Source: Microglena sp. YARC
Taxonomy: Eukaryota > Chlorophyta > Chlorophyceae > Chlamydomonadales > Chlamydomonadaceae
Reading direction: 5' to 3'
DNA: 64,000 nucleotides
Assembly (NCBI GenBank): GCA_022414725.1
Contig: CM039464.1
Coordinates: 23,156,597-23,220,596, forward strand
Numbering within the stretch: the first letter of the stretch is position 1; the number at the start of each line of letters is the position of its first letter. Of the stretch, positions 43,091 to 54,794 are shown in pieces. The notes under the pieces were generated by a model that worked only from the letters and a program-made list of their open reading frames with translations, searched no databases and was not told the DNA's origin. Position numbers and translations under genes: made by a program.

Positions 43091-43242
43091 GCAGTCGCAG
43101 GCCGCAGGCAGCAGCTGGCTTATTGTCCGCAACAGGCGCTGTCCATCTGACTCTTTGCAACCTGCTGGCAGCTTGGTGCAGTTGCACCATTTGCTCCTCT
43201 GCACTGGGGTGGTGCCAAGCACCTGATCAAAGTAGTTGTGAG
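43091..43242 (+). CDS. PSI-like Cys-rich exon 3
   Basis: Same 152-base frame as copy 2, with the CSCTICSSALGWC core intact; only a few synonymous or conservative changes. Confidence 0.5.
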
Positions 43243-43396
43243 GTGGGGAGGTGCAGGTGTATGTAGTTGTGAGGTGGGGAGGTCATTCGAATGTTCAGTG
43301 TTCCCATATTTCATTTGCTGTAACCGTGCACTGACATCCTACCCCCCCCCCACCCCACCCACCCACACACACACCCTGTTCAATTAATGTATCCAG

Positions 43397-43878
43397 ACTG
43401 TGGCTTGGCTATTGATGGTGGTGGATGGACACTGGTGCGCCACATCCCCGATACTCATGCGTGGCATCCAGCCACTGACCGTCTTGCTGGAACCGACAGC
43501 TATGGTACGCCTGGCTCGGCTGACTCCGATTGGACCATTCCCTTCTCTTCTACGCCCTTCACCCAGTTCCTCTTCTCAGAGGGGACTGTGCCAAATGGCT
43601 GGTTGCTGACAAGGAGGCCGTGGGAGGTGTTTGGGGTCCCAGCGGCTCTGCCTGGTATGAGTCAGCCCTCCGTAACGTGGCTAAGTCCTCAAACAATGAC
43701 CAACCCCATCAGGTGGTATGGAACAGCCGTGCTGCAGACCCTGATGGGGACCCTTGGATCACACTCACAGACTACGACGGCGAAAATTATCTGACCATCC
43801 TTTATGTAGAGGACAGTAATATGTATGAATGGAATGATCCTTCTGGAGCCAATGTGTACATCAGGAACCTGCCCTCAG
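43397..43878 (+). pseudogene. GGGWTLV exon 3, one-base deletion
   Basis: It is 482 bases. An A is missing at CTTCTCAGAGGGG, splitting the frame into DGGGWTLV...QFLFS and GDCAKWLVADKE...IRNLPS halves. Otherwise it is near identical to exon 1. Confidence 0.75.
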
Positions 43879-44422
43879 GTGAGCACTTGGTTACCCCCCC
43901 CCCCCAACCCCCCAACCCCCCCCCCCACACACAAACACGCACACACGCAGCTGGGTATCTGGCCTCAGGTGAGCACCTGGTTACCCGACATTGATCGATT
44001 TCTTAAATTGAAACTCAGCCACCGCCAAGATTGTGCTGGGAGTTGAACCCTGTCACCAACAGCAACACACTAGTAGTCTATGCTACTGCAAGGGCCAATG
44101 CCCAGTGGGGAAGGTGTTGGTATCTTATTTACTGATTGGCGATATCCTCCATTAATCTCTTGCCACCCTTCACACACATTGCCATCCTGCCACACTGTCA
44201 CCCTACTGTCTCTGCTGCCACCCCTTAAGACTAGTTTCATGCAACGCTTTGTTGTACGCCTAAACACCTATATAAGAACCCTCGTGATGTTGTACCGCAC
44301 TTGTAGCTGAACCATAACTTCCGCCTCGCCTTCCATCAAGACACACACTACTGACACACCTTGCTACCCTGCCGCACTGTCACCCTAAATTGAACCCATG
44401 TGACCTTTTGCCGCACTTGCAG

Positions 44423-44689
44423 TTGCCCCTCCTGTCGTGGCATCTGTCAGCCCTTCCTCCCGAGACATTGCCGGCATAGTCACTATTGTCATTACGGGCT
44501 CAGAGTTTGCCATAGGCGATGTCAGTGTTACCGTTGGAGGTGACGCTTGTGTCATAGCCGTGGGAGCTGGTACCACCACCACCCAAATTACCTGCACATC
44601 CGCTGCCAAGGCTGCAGGAACCCATGCAGTGGTAGTGACCAATACTGTTACATCGGGCGCCAGCAACAGTGATGTCGTGGTCACATATG
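44423..44689 (+). CDS. TIG exon 8, short class, intact
   Basis: It is 267 bases and begins APPVVASVSPSS (Ala for the usual Thr, shared with exon 9). Junctions are as in the other copies. Confidence 0.75.
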
Positions 44690-45272
44690 GTGAGTGGGCT
44701 CTCCCCTGCAGGAATGACAACATCCTAGACACCCTCTTGCCCCCCCCCCCCCCCCCTGTTTTGTAGATAGATAACCCTGCCATCATGTCACACTGACACA
44801 CACACCCGCCACCCTGATCATGATTTCATGTATTGGACATTGATCGGTTTCTTAAATTTTAACCCAGCCACCGCCAAGATTGTGCTGAGAGTTGAACCCT
44901 GTCACCAACAGCAACACTCTAGTAGTCTGTGCTGCTGCAAGGGCCAATGCCCAGTGGGGAAGGTGTTGGTATCTTATTTACTGATTGGCGAGATCCTCCA
45001 TTACTCTCTTGCCACCCTTCACACACATTGCCATCCTGCCACACTGCCACCCTACTGTCTCTGCTGCCACCCCTTAAGACTACTTATACAAAACGCTTTG
45101 TTGTACGCCTAAACACCTAAACATGAACCCTCGTGATGTTGTACCGCACTTGTAGTTGTACCATAACTTCCGCCTTGCCTTCTGTCAAGACACACACTAC
45201 TGACACACCTTGCTACCCTGCCGCACTGTCACCCTAAATCTGAACCCATGTGACCTTTTGCCGCACTTGCAG

Positions 45273-45563
45273 TTGCCCCTCCTGTCGTGGCATCTGTCAG
45301 CCCTTCCTCCCGAGACATTGCCGGCATAGTCACTATTGTCATTACGGGCTCAGAGTTTGCCATCGGCGATGTCAGTGTTACCGTTGGAGGTGACGCTTGT
45401 GTCATAGCCGTGGGAGCTGGTACCACCACCACCCAAATTACCTGCACATCCGCTGCCAAGGCTGCAGGAACCCATGCAGTGGTAGTGACCAATACTGTTA
45501 CATCGGTCGCCAGCAACAGTGATGTCGTGGTCACATATGTTGGTGGTGTCGTGGTCACAAATG
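45273..45563 (+). CDS. TIG exon 9, long class, intact
   Basis: It is 291 bases with VVASVSPSS at the start and VGGVVVTN at the end. It is again followed by the paired GTRTGTATYGCAC motifs and a PSI-like exon. Confidence 0.75.
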
Positions 45564-46111
45564 GTGAGTGGGCTCTCCCCAATAATGTATGATAATAATC
45601 TTAGTGTGCCAAGGTGTGCCTTATCCTTTCTGTGTGTATTGCACATCAGGAATCGGTTCCTGTGGGTATCGCACGGATGGACTTGGACTTGGAATTTGGT
45701 GAGCAGCCAAGAGTTTGTTGAAAAAACTTGGAACGGTTCAAAATAAAACTTATGCATGTACAACATTAATATCCTGCAAATCCATACAACTCTCAAAGTA
45801 GCGAACTACCTACCTCAAAGTATCTACCTATGCTGCAAAACTACACAAATCTAGCATCCTGACACTTGCACATTACCCTACCTTCAACATATTATACATT
45901 TGTCTGTCTATTTATCCACGCAAGTAATATATCTTTGCCGCAGCCAAATACAACCTGACTTGTACTTTGACCATCTGGCCAATTTGCTTAGTTGTGTCCC
46001 TAGTTTTGAGATTGCAATCTGAATTTCTGAATATCTGAATCAAAAGGATATCTAAGTGGATAAGAGGAATGTTATTCGGTTGCAGCCTTGCAATCTTGCT
46101 TGTCTGTTCAG

Positions 46112-46263
46112 GCAGTCGCAGGCCGCAGGCGGCAGCTGGCTTATTGTCCGCAACAGGCGCTGTCCATCTGACTCTTTGCAACCTGCTGGCAGCTTGGTGC
46201 AGTTGTACCATTTGCTCCTCTGCACTGGGGTGGTGCCAAGCACCTGATCAAAGTAGTTGTGAG
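46112..46263 (+). CDS. PSI-like Cys-rich exon 4
   Basis: It is 152 bases; the core reads CSCTICSSALGWCQAPDQSSC as in copies 2 and 3. Confidence 0.48.
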
Positions 46264-46420
46264 GTGGGGAGGTGCAGGTGTATGTAGTTGTGAGGTGGGG
46301 AGGTCATTCGAATGTTCAGTGTTCCCATATTTCATTTGCTGTAACCGTGCACTGACATCCTACCCCCCACACCCACCCCCACCACCACACACACACACAC
46401 TGTTCAATTAATGTATCCAG

Positions 46421-46910
46421 ACTGTGGGCTTGGCTATTGATGGTGGTGGATGGACACTGGGTGCGCCACATCCCGATACTCATGCGTGGCATCCAGCCAC
46501 TGACCGTCTTGCTGGAAAACCGACAGCTATGGTACGCCTGGCTCGGCTGACTCCGATTGGACCCATTCCTTCTCTTTCTACGCCCTTCACCCAGTTCCTC
46601 TTCTCTAGAGGGGACTGTGCCAAATGGCTGGTTGCTGACAAGGAGGCCGTGGGAGGTGTTTGGGGTATCAGCGGCTCTGCCTGGTATGAGTTAGCCCTCC
46701 GTAACGTGGCTAAGTCCTCAAACAATGACCAACCCCATCAGGTGGTATGGAACAACCGTGCTGCAGACCCTAATGGGGACCCTTGTATCACACTCACAGA
46801 CAATGACAGCGAAAATTTTCAGACCATCCTATATGTAGAGGACAGTAATATATATGAATGGAATGATCTTTCCGGAGCCCATATGTGTTACATCGTTTCC
46901 AAACCCAACC
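46421..46910 (+). pseudogene. GGGWTLV exon 4, heavily eroded
   Basis: It has extra bases at CTGTGGGCTTGG, CTGGGTGCGCC and GGAAAACCGAC and missing bases elsewhere, plus many substitutions (Asp to Asn in DYDGENY). The conserved donor is gone, and similarity ends near CATATGTGTTACATC at about 46895. This marks the 3' end of the repeated array. Confidence 0.7.
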
Positions 46911-49270
46911 AAGGTAGAAATGTAGTTTTATTAGGTTTTTCAAATAAATTCATAATTCTGGTGAGACGGCTTGTCAGTCTTATATTAACTGACATTCACT
47001 TATTAAGGGCGCCTGGAGGCGCGTCCCGAATGAAATTATTCGAATCCTTAATTCATTGTATTATATTAATTAAATTGAATTGTATTTAATGTTGTGTTAT
47101 TTTAATTCGATTTATTCCTTTCCATTTAATTTAATTGACGTGGTTTGAATGCATGTAATTGCTTTAAATTGTATCAATTCGAATAGGATAAATTTTAAAG
47201 GGCGCCTGGAGGCTTTAAATTGATTGAATTCCAACGAATGGATTGATGATTTAGCATTGTTAACTATTAAGTGACGAAAAATAGAGTTTTTGAAGGGTTG
47301 TTGATTTTTAAGCAGTATTGAACGTTTCTGTAATGTAATGAATGCATGTATGTAGAGTGACTTTTTAAAAAAGAATTTGATGCAAGAAAAATGAGGCCAA
47401 TCAGGTGTATGGTTGATTTTACGGGATTTGTACAAGATATTGCATGTTTCGGCCCAGCCCAGACGTGAACGGTATGTCCCGTCCTCCTGAACGGGTTTTT
47501 GGCCAGCGGCAGGTGGCGTGGCTTGCCCCTGCCCCCGTGAACGGTATGTCCCACCGGGTATGTCCCGTCCTCCTGAACGGGTTTTTGGCCAGCGGCAGGT
47601 GGCGTGGCTTGCCCCTGCCCCCGCCCGGTGTCCCCCGCCCCTGCCCCACGCACGGCCCTGAGGTGGGGCCCGTGGGCTAATTATAGCACAAGTGCCCTAG
47701 GGGAATTTTTCGTCCATTGTGATGCTTACATGTTTCGCCTCAAATTTTTGACGACAATTCTGCTCCCAAACCTGTGTGTACGCACATGTTTAAATGGTTC
47801 AAATTTGAAATGTTAGCTCAAAACACCCTGAAATCAAATTTTTAACCGATAATTGTAGCTTTTTGGCCCAACCTGAGCTCCTTTTCGTGAATTGCGATGC
47901 TCATGTGTGCTCTGGTGAAAAATTGTCCGGTATAAGTAAGTCTCATAATTCATCAAACATATAGGATGTTCAATTTTTTGATGTTTTTCATAAAACCTGA
48001 AAATGTGGTTGGTGACACACGGACGAACGGACGAACGGACGAACTAACGGACATTTTAATGGGGCTAATCCCTCTTCAAATAAAAGGCGCCTGGAGGCGC
48101 GTCCCGAATGAAAATGTTTTAAATAATCTGTATTTAATTAAAAATTTATTGTATAATTTTATTATTGTATAATTGTTTAATTAAATAAATAAATTGTATT
48201 AATTGATGAATAATAAGATTAAAATGGATTAATCAAATTATTTTAAATTGTTTGATTAATTATAAGTTATTAATTAATGGATTCATTAACCAATTAATTA
48301 AATTATATTTAATTAATTATCAATTAAATTTAATTGTATGAATTAGTTAATTAATTAATTAATTAATTAATTAAAATTGATTTAATTAATTTGATATAAT
48401 CAAAATTGTGTTGTATTGACTTGAATTGAATGCATTTAATTGATTTTAATTGTATTCATTTGAATTCAATATATTTGGATTTAGTTGAATTGAATCGATG
48501 GATGTAGCTTCATTTACTACGACAATTGACATTTTGTAGGGTTGTTAAATTTGAAGGAGTATTAAACGTGCCTGGACTGTCTTGTAGATGGACTTTATTT
48601 GCAAGCAGTTGATGCACAGGTAATGTAACCAATTAGAGGTACAGTTGAATTTGTTCGGTCAGCCGCATACAAGCTTGATGTGGCCTCATTCCCCACATTT
48701 ATGGCAATTTATTCGGGACCCCCAGGACACAAGCCGCTTGTTGCCTAATACAACATCGTATTACGATTTCGCAGTGTGATTTGCGGTCGGACACGTGTAT
48801 TGCCAATGAGGTTGTAGAGTCGGCTGGGCGTGTCCCTGGCGTGCGTAGGATTGAACACATAGTCTAGACAGCCTGGACACGTGGCATCTGAATTATGGTC
48901 AACCGCTTGGCATTCAAACCACTAAGGCAACTAAACCCTGAAACCCATTAGAAGTCACGGGCAGGACATGGGGCAAATAGTCAAGAAATAGTTGATATGC
49001 AAGAATGCGAGAAAGTGAGAGGAGGGAGGCTGGGAGTTTTCAGAAGTAGTGGAGTAAGTAGGTCCTCATAGCAGAATAAGCTACACAACATTTGAAAACT
49101 TTTGAGAAAGGATCATGACCGCTGCAATGCTGATATCTCTAGTCATTGCGCACATCCAACTACGAGCCAATTGTTTGGGTGCAGAGTTTGCCGGGTATCA
49201 GCAGCACAGATGAGAGAGACAAACTAAATGTACAATGAGACACGTGGAACCTAGGGGGGTCATCAGAGGC
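46911..49270. other. AT-rich intergenic stretch with short repeats
   Basis: GGCGCCTGGAGGCGCGTCCCG followed by AATGAAA occurs at about 47008 and 48086 in the same orientation, and its first half again at about 47198. An ~82-base unit with CCTGAACGGGTTTTTGGCCA is tandemly repeated at 47467-47640. ACGGACGA tetramer-like repeats lie at 48019-48052 and TTAA-rich repeats at 48120-48500. No gene is supported. Confidence 0.5.
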
Positions 49271-49289
49271 CTAAAAGCATACATACTAC

Positions 49290-49810
49290 ATATATAATAT
49301 ATATAAACATGACATGCCATGCTATGGTGCACCATTGCCATGCCATACCAATATACTATGCAGGTAGGTACAAACCATACCATGCTATGCTACACCATGC
49401 AATACCACACCATCAGGACATTGTATCATGCATGCTGGAAATACACCATACCATGCCATGCTATACTACACCATGACATAGCACAACCCTACTCCCATGC
49501 TAACATCATGTAGATTTAAACCATACCATGCCATGCTACACCATGCCATACCACACCAATATACCTTTGTATCATGCATGTTGGTATAAACCATAACATG
49601 CCATGCTATGCTGCACCATGAGAGACCATACCAATATACCATGCTATGCCACACCATGTTATACTACAACATACTACCAAGTTACCATGCATGCAGGTAT
49701 AAACCATAACATGCCATGCTACACTGCACCATGTCATACCATATCAATATACCATGCATGTAGGTACAAATCATACCATGCTATGCTACCCCATACCATA
49801 TGACACCATT
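49290..49810. repeat. CCATACCATGC minisatellite
   Basis: Irregular units of CATACCATGCCATGCTACACC, CACACCAATATACC and ATGCATGCAGGTA repeat about every 60-130 bases. The ORFs on both strands are shadows of the repeat. Confidence 0.8.
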
Positions 49811-49819
49811 ATGTGTTGG

Positions 49820-50633
49820 TGTGATGTGGTGCGTTGTGGGTGTGTTTTGGTGTGCTTTGGTGTGATTTGGTGTGTTTTGGTGCGTTGTGTTGTGTTGTGC
49901 TGTGTTGTGGTGAGTTGTGGTGTGGTGTGGTGATTTGTGTTGTGTGTTGTGTTGTGGCATGTCGTGTCGTGTCGTGTGATGTCGTGTGGTGTGGTGAGGT
50001 GAGGTGAGGTGTGGTGTGGTGTAGTGTGATGAGGTGTGGTGTGGTGTGGTGTGTGTGTGGTGTGGTGTGTGTGGTGTGGTGTGGTGCGTTGTGGTGCGTT
50101 GTGGAGAGGTGTGTTGTGCTTTGTCGTGGTGCCGTTGTGGTTTGTTTTGGTGTGTTGTGTTTGTTTGTGTTGTGTTGTGGTTCGTTTTGTTGTGCTGTAT
50201 TGTGTTGTGTTGTGTGTGTTGGGTTGGGTCATGTCATTTTTGTGTCGTTTTGTGTCAATTTGTGTCATTTTTGTGTCATGTTTGTGTGTGGTGTGGTGTG
50301 GTGTAGTGTGGTGCGTTGAAGTGTGTTTTGTTGTGTTGTGTTGTGTTGTGGTGCGTGTGGTGCGTTGTGGTGCGTTATTTTGTGTTATGTGTGCTATGTT
50401 GTATCATGTCATTTTGTGTTGTGTCATTTTGTGTCAATTTGTAATTTGTGTCCTTTTGTGTCAATTTGTGTCATTTTGTGTAGTGTCGTGTTGTGGTGTG
50501 TTGTGGTGTAGTGTGGTACGTTGTGATTTGTTTTCATGTGTTGTGTTGTGTTGTGTTGTGGCGTGTAATATCATGTCATGTTGTTTTGTGTTGATTAGTG
50601 TCATTTTGTGTCGTGGTGTGGTGTGGTGAGGTT
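49820..50633. repeat. GT-rich array, left part
   Basis: Units of GTGTG and GTTGTG on the plus strand, with TCATGTCATTTTGTGTC boxes near 50227, 50401 and 50569. It is interrupted at 50634 by a LINE and resumes at 55637. Confidence 0.9.
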
Positions 50634-51149
50634 ACATTACATTACATGTTAAAGTCTACTTGACACCGCGAGGGTGTATGAGACTCTGTGCTTTAAACAA
50701 AAAAGAAAAAGCACCCACAAAGCAAAAAAACCCCATTACAATCAGGGGTGTGTCGAGGACAAACAAACCAAACTCCCAACCACCGTTTTGGTGGCGTAGG
50801 TAATTAAACCCTTAGAGGCAGGACCCAGATCTCAACCACTTACAGTGGCGGAGGTAAGAAGCTAACAAATGAGAAGTCTCAAGAAGAAAAAAAGGGATAA
50901 TAAATTACGGTGCCACAAAGCAAGTCCAGGGCTTCCTGTCTTGCTCTTCTACAAGTAGAAAGATAGTCGGCTAGGTTGCTCCAAAAAGACTTAGTGCATT
51001 TCCATTCATAAAGGTTCTGAATGTGGAATCGCAGAATTCCACATTCCATACGGTTAAGTCGGTATCCTCATGGACATGCCTATAAATATCTGTAAACAGA
51101 TTCTGGTAGCGGAGGCGAATATCATTATAAAAAGGGCACTCAACATATG

Positions 51150-51546
51150 CATTTCATCCTCAGTTTTTTGGAACCCACACATTTGACAGTGTCTCATTGA
51201 GCGAGGGATGTGTGCTCTATCCACCACCCTCATTCTTTTCTGTGTTCAGCAAATGGGAACCCATTCTAAAACTGTGCTATAGAACGAATCTGATCCTGCT
51301 TATGTAGGCGGATGTAAAGGGAATCAAGCCATTCTCATCATTGCTGTTGGCTGCGAACCATTTTTGGTATCGGAGGCGTTTAAAGCCAACCCTTCTCTCA
51401 TCAGGGATGTCTCTAACTGCATTGGTGTCACTTGGGTACTTAAACCTCCATGACTCAAAAACTTCAGACATAATACCTTCGACATCGACAGCCTCCAAAA
51501 TGTTGATGTTTTTACTGGATCCTAGCTTGTGGAGAGCACAACGCAA
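51150..51546 (-). pseudogene. LINE D C-terminal region with zinc-knuckle remnant
   Basis: The frame holds ALHKLGSSKNINILEAVDVE, ESWRFKYPSDTNAVRDIPDE and GFKRLRYQKWFAANSNDENG. Past a frameshift, LNETLSNVWVPKN and YVECPFYNDIRLRYQNLF correspond to the Cxx(C)...H..ECPxYxxxR tail of L1-like proteins; two of the metal ligands have been lost. Confidence 0.6.
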
Positions 51547-52099
51547 GTCATGAACCCAGCAGTGTTGGAGTCAAAAAGATTCCTCAAGAGCCATTCTAAT
51601 GAGATCCTCAGGTTTCTTTATGTATGGTCTTGTTCCAGAAGCGCAAAGCTTGTTTAAGCCAAGCAAAACAACAACGGGGTTACTACCAGCTCTTCCATGA
51701 TAATATTAGATTGTAGTAGATTGGCAAACACCCAACATTTGTTTAAGTATACCTCTATGCCATTTCTTCACAAGCATGGTCATTGAGATAAGTGTGTGTT
51801 GTTCAGAATAGAAGGAAGCCCACACCTCACAGCCAAAATTCAGGATAGGTTGTACAAGAGAATCAAACAGGTGGGTGAGAATATCAATATTGTATATCTC
51901 CATAGTATGGCATCGCCTACGAGCATGTGGTGTGCCTTTTGGGCTTAGTGAGCATCCTAGAAAAAGCAGCTTTTTGCACGATTGCTTGAGTCACCATCCA
52001 CAAAGAGGGATCCCAAGTAGATAAAAGATAACTTTGTAGAAAGTTGTGCTCGCATCAATAGACAAAAATTTGTAATCAGGATCCATGCGGGCCTCATCA

Positions 52100-53035
52100 C
52101 AGAATTGTTTGTTGAAAACGACAATTATCAGTTTTTCTTTATATTCACAGCCATCTTAGTAGCCTCGCAGAAATCTCTCAGGCAGTCAAGCATCGCTTGC
52201 AATATCTGCCGGGATTCTGCCATTATAGCTTAGGTCATCAGCATAAAGTAACAGTTGCAGAATCTTTCCCCTAAGCTCAGCCCCTACATTTGGGAGCTTG
52301 GATTGGAGGAACGATTCAATTCTATCAATGAAACAGACCGAATAGGAGTGGGGGATAGGGGGTCTCCTTGTTTAACTCCTACAAGGGATGGAAAGGAGGA
52401 TCCAATGTCCCCATGTAGGCGACTTGGAAACAACATGATTATACATGGACTCAGAATACTGAGATAGGGGTCCTTGACTCCTAGCCTTGCTGAAGCAATC
52501 CCAAAATAGCAAGTCCTCCGGGGTTGACCCCAATCATAAGCCTTCTTGAAATCAACAAAAGCCACAAGAGTGGTTTTTTCTTTTCTCTATATTATCTACA
52601 ATTATGCAGTTAAGAATGAATGATGCATCTGCAGTAACCCCTACCACTTCTAAATCCATATTGGCCAGCGGCTCTGAGGTTGAAATTCTTCTGACCAATC
52701 ATCTAGTCTACGTAGCATCGCAAAGGAGAGATCATTTTCCTATGGAGTTGCTCACCCGCAAGACTCGATAGTTGTTCCTTGTCATACACACTGCCTTTGG
52801 ATTTGGGTACGGGTACCAAGGCAGCTGCAGCCCATTGGCTGGGGTAAGAAGTCTTCCAGATGAGATTAAACAGGTTAGTCATAGCTTGTACAAATCGGGA
52901 GTTGGCCTCAATGGGAAGCAAATCTTGTAACCATTCTGCAGGGATATACCATCTACCCCGGGGGGAGGGAGTTTTTCCGTAGGGATTGGAGAACAGAAAA
53001 CACCTCCTGGGTGGGTAAAGTCTTGACATAACCAT
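52100..53035 (-). pseudogene. LINE D reverse transcriptase, frameshifted
   Basis: Blocks in order: WKTSYPSQWAAAALVPVPKS (RT motif 0/1), MAFVDFKKAYDWG (motif with the first catalytic Asp, 52565-52527), GVKQGDPLSP (motif 4), and LLYADDLSYN (catalytic YADD, about 52225-52255). They lie in three frames, so no active enzyme is encoded. Confidence 0.8.
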
Positions 53036-53556
53036 GTTGGTGCGGGGCCTCTATCTGAGGTCCATCAGCTTGAGGGACAAAGTCCTAGCATCCAGACTTG
53101 GATCAAATACCTACTTGGCACATCAAAGAGGTCTGCAAAATAATCAGCTTCCAACCAAATCAATGAATTGTGGATATCTGCCGTAGTGGCCTTGCTTATG
53201 GCTCACGCAGGGGGGGTTCCGTCTTTTCCAAAAAACTTTTCGGATTATGCCGAAGATTCTATGAAGGTTCTCCATGCGTGTTTCTAGCCACTTCCTCTTC
53301 TTTCTTCTGAGAATCCTCTTGTACTCCTTGTGCATAGACCAGCCAAGTCAGAGCTAGAGCCATGTTGATGTTCTGCTTGGCTTGCTGCCTGTCTAGCACG
53401 ATTGCATTCATCATCATACCATGCGTTCACGGGCCGTGCTTACGCTTAGCTACAGGTTTGTGACATGGTGTTGCATTTGCTTATGCTAGTTCAATAGGGC
53501 ACTAGCAATCCCCTTCTCTGAATCTTCCAATAGATATGAGGCTATGGAGTGCATTG

Positions 53557-54420
53557 TCAATGAATGTAATCGGTTAACATCTGGATCACGCTTAATTGTG
53601 TGTGCATACATCTGGACATAGTTGTCTTTCCATTTTCAGTTTTGGGCGAAGGTTTACCACCAGCAGGTGTACTAATAGTACCTTGAGAAGGCCTAAGGGC
53701 AGCATCTGGTATGTGGAGTGTGATAGGCATGTGGTCAAACTTTCCACCCCGGCCTGAGAGGGCAGTCATAGGGAGCCACACTAAACTTTGACTCCTGGGG
53801 TGTTGAGAAGACTAAGGGGCGGCTAGCGCATAATCAATGACAGATTTCTTGTCCATGCCATCTGCAAAGAAGGTATGTGCACCTTGCCATATTCACCTTC
53901 TGTTCTACCGTTAAGGATGATAAGACCAGTTACTACACATAGCTGGAGTAGGGGCCCCCCCAATCAGATTGGGGAGCTGTGTCCATGCCTAAGCAAAGAA
54001 TACACCCCTCGGTTGAATGGTTTGGTTGGGGGCTGTACTACTGGTTTGGGATACTGGGTTCATCTCCTAACTCGGTATCATCATTGTCCACACCAAGACC
54101 AACCGAGCGTTGAAGTCACCCATCACACAACGTTGCCTTTTTCCTGGAAGTTCCCAATGATTTTACCTAGAGTGAGGAAGTGGTCCTCTATACTAATGCA
54201 TAGTCGTCACCATGTTTGTAGTATGAGCTGTTAGCATGTGGGATATAGCACACACCAATGTGTGTTCCATGTATGCGAATCCATGCCATGCCTATTCAGG
54301 TGCCTCATGGACTAAAGTAGCATTTAGGCAAGTGCGGACATAGATAGCGACCCCCCCATCCTTGCTCAACTTGGGGCGAGGGGCACAAGAAAAGGCATTT
54401 GAAACTGGAATGTGGGGGGT
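53557..54420 (-). pseudogene. LINE D APE-type endonuclease, frameshifted
   Basis: KDGGVAIYVRTCLNATLVHE, THIGVCYIPHANSSYYKHGD, VMGDFNAR and GRGGKFDHMPITLHIP match the GGVaiyv, GDFNA and SDHxP motifs of L1-type endonucleases. The last Ser is Phe here. Confidence 0.75.
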
Positions 54421-54794
54421 GTCTAGCTGCCACGGCACCCCTGTGTGTGAAAACAATAAAATGTCGTGTTTCTCACCACTTCATTGCTGTGCACCGCAGC
54501 TGCTCAGAAAAACTGAGTTGTCTCTGATGTTCCATGCAAGGGCATGCCTTAGTCCACTTCATGCATCAGTCGATGGAAGAACCTGAAGGGGGAGCCTTGT
54601 CCGCACCTTCAGGAGTCTCTATTGAACGAAACCCACTTAGAGGGGTCCCTCTTAGCTTCCAGAAACGCTGGAAGGTGTTCCTTGTGCAGCTTCAGCTCCT
54701 CAGGAGACAAGAAATCCAGAGCTGCTATTCGCTATCCTTGAGGAACTTCGGTTCCTCACATGGAGGAAGCATCGAAAGCTGGAGGATACTGTGA

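Larger units (their letters stand above)
31270..46910 (+). other. Modular secreted protein locus: signal peptide, Pro-rich linkers, TIG, PSI-like and GGGWTLV domains
   Basis: This is one plus-strand gene, or a gene with decayed tandem copies of its 3' half. The order is: signal-peptide exon (31270), Pro-rich exon (32940), unknown-domain/SPPPP/TIG exon (33572), TIG 35147, PSI 35982, GGGWTLV 36287, TIG 37303, 38163, 38998 and 39853, PSI 40695, GGGWTLV 41000, TIG 42031, PSI 43091, GGGWTLV 43397, TIG 44423 and 45273, PSI 46112, GGGWTLV 46421. IPT/TIG domains are Ig-like folds of extracellular receptors such as plexins, where they accompany PSI domains. Fibrinogen-like GGGWTLV domains bind glycans or proteins. 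The architecture suggests a cell-surface or matrix adhesin (inference). Several copies are frameshifted, so a continuous transcript is uncertain. Confidence 0.65.

Noticed and set aside
46056..46247. Alternative frame (PCNLACLFRQSQAAGGSWLI) at the PSI-like exon
   Set aside because: It is also open but is lost in its second half and lacks the spaced CxxC...WC...C pattern seen in the other frame of three copies.
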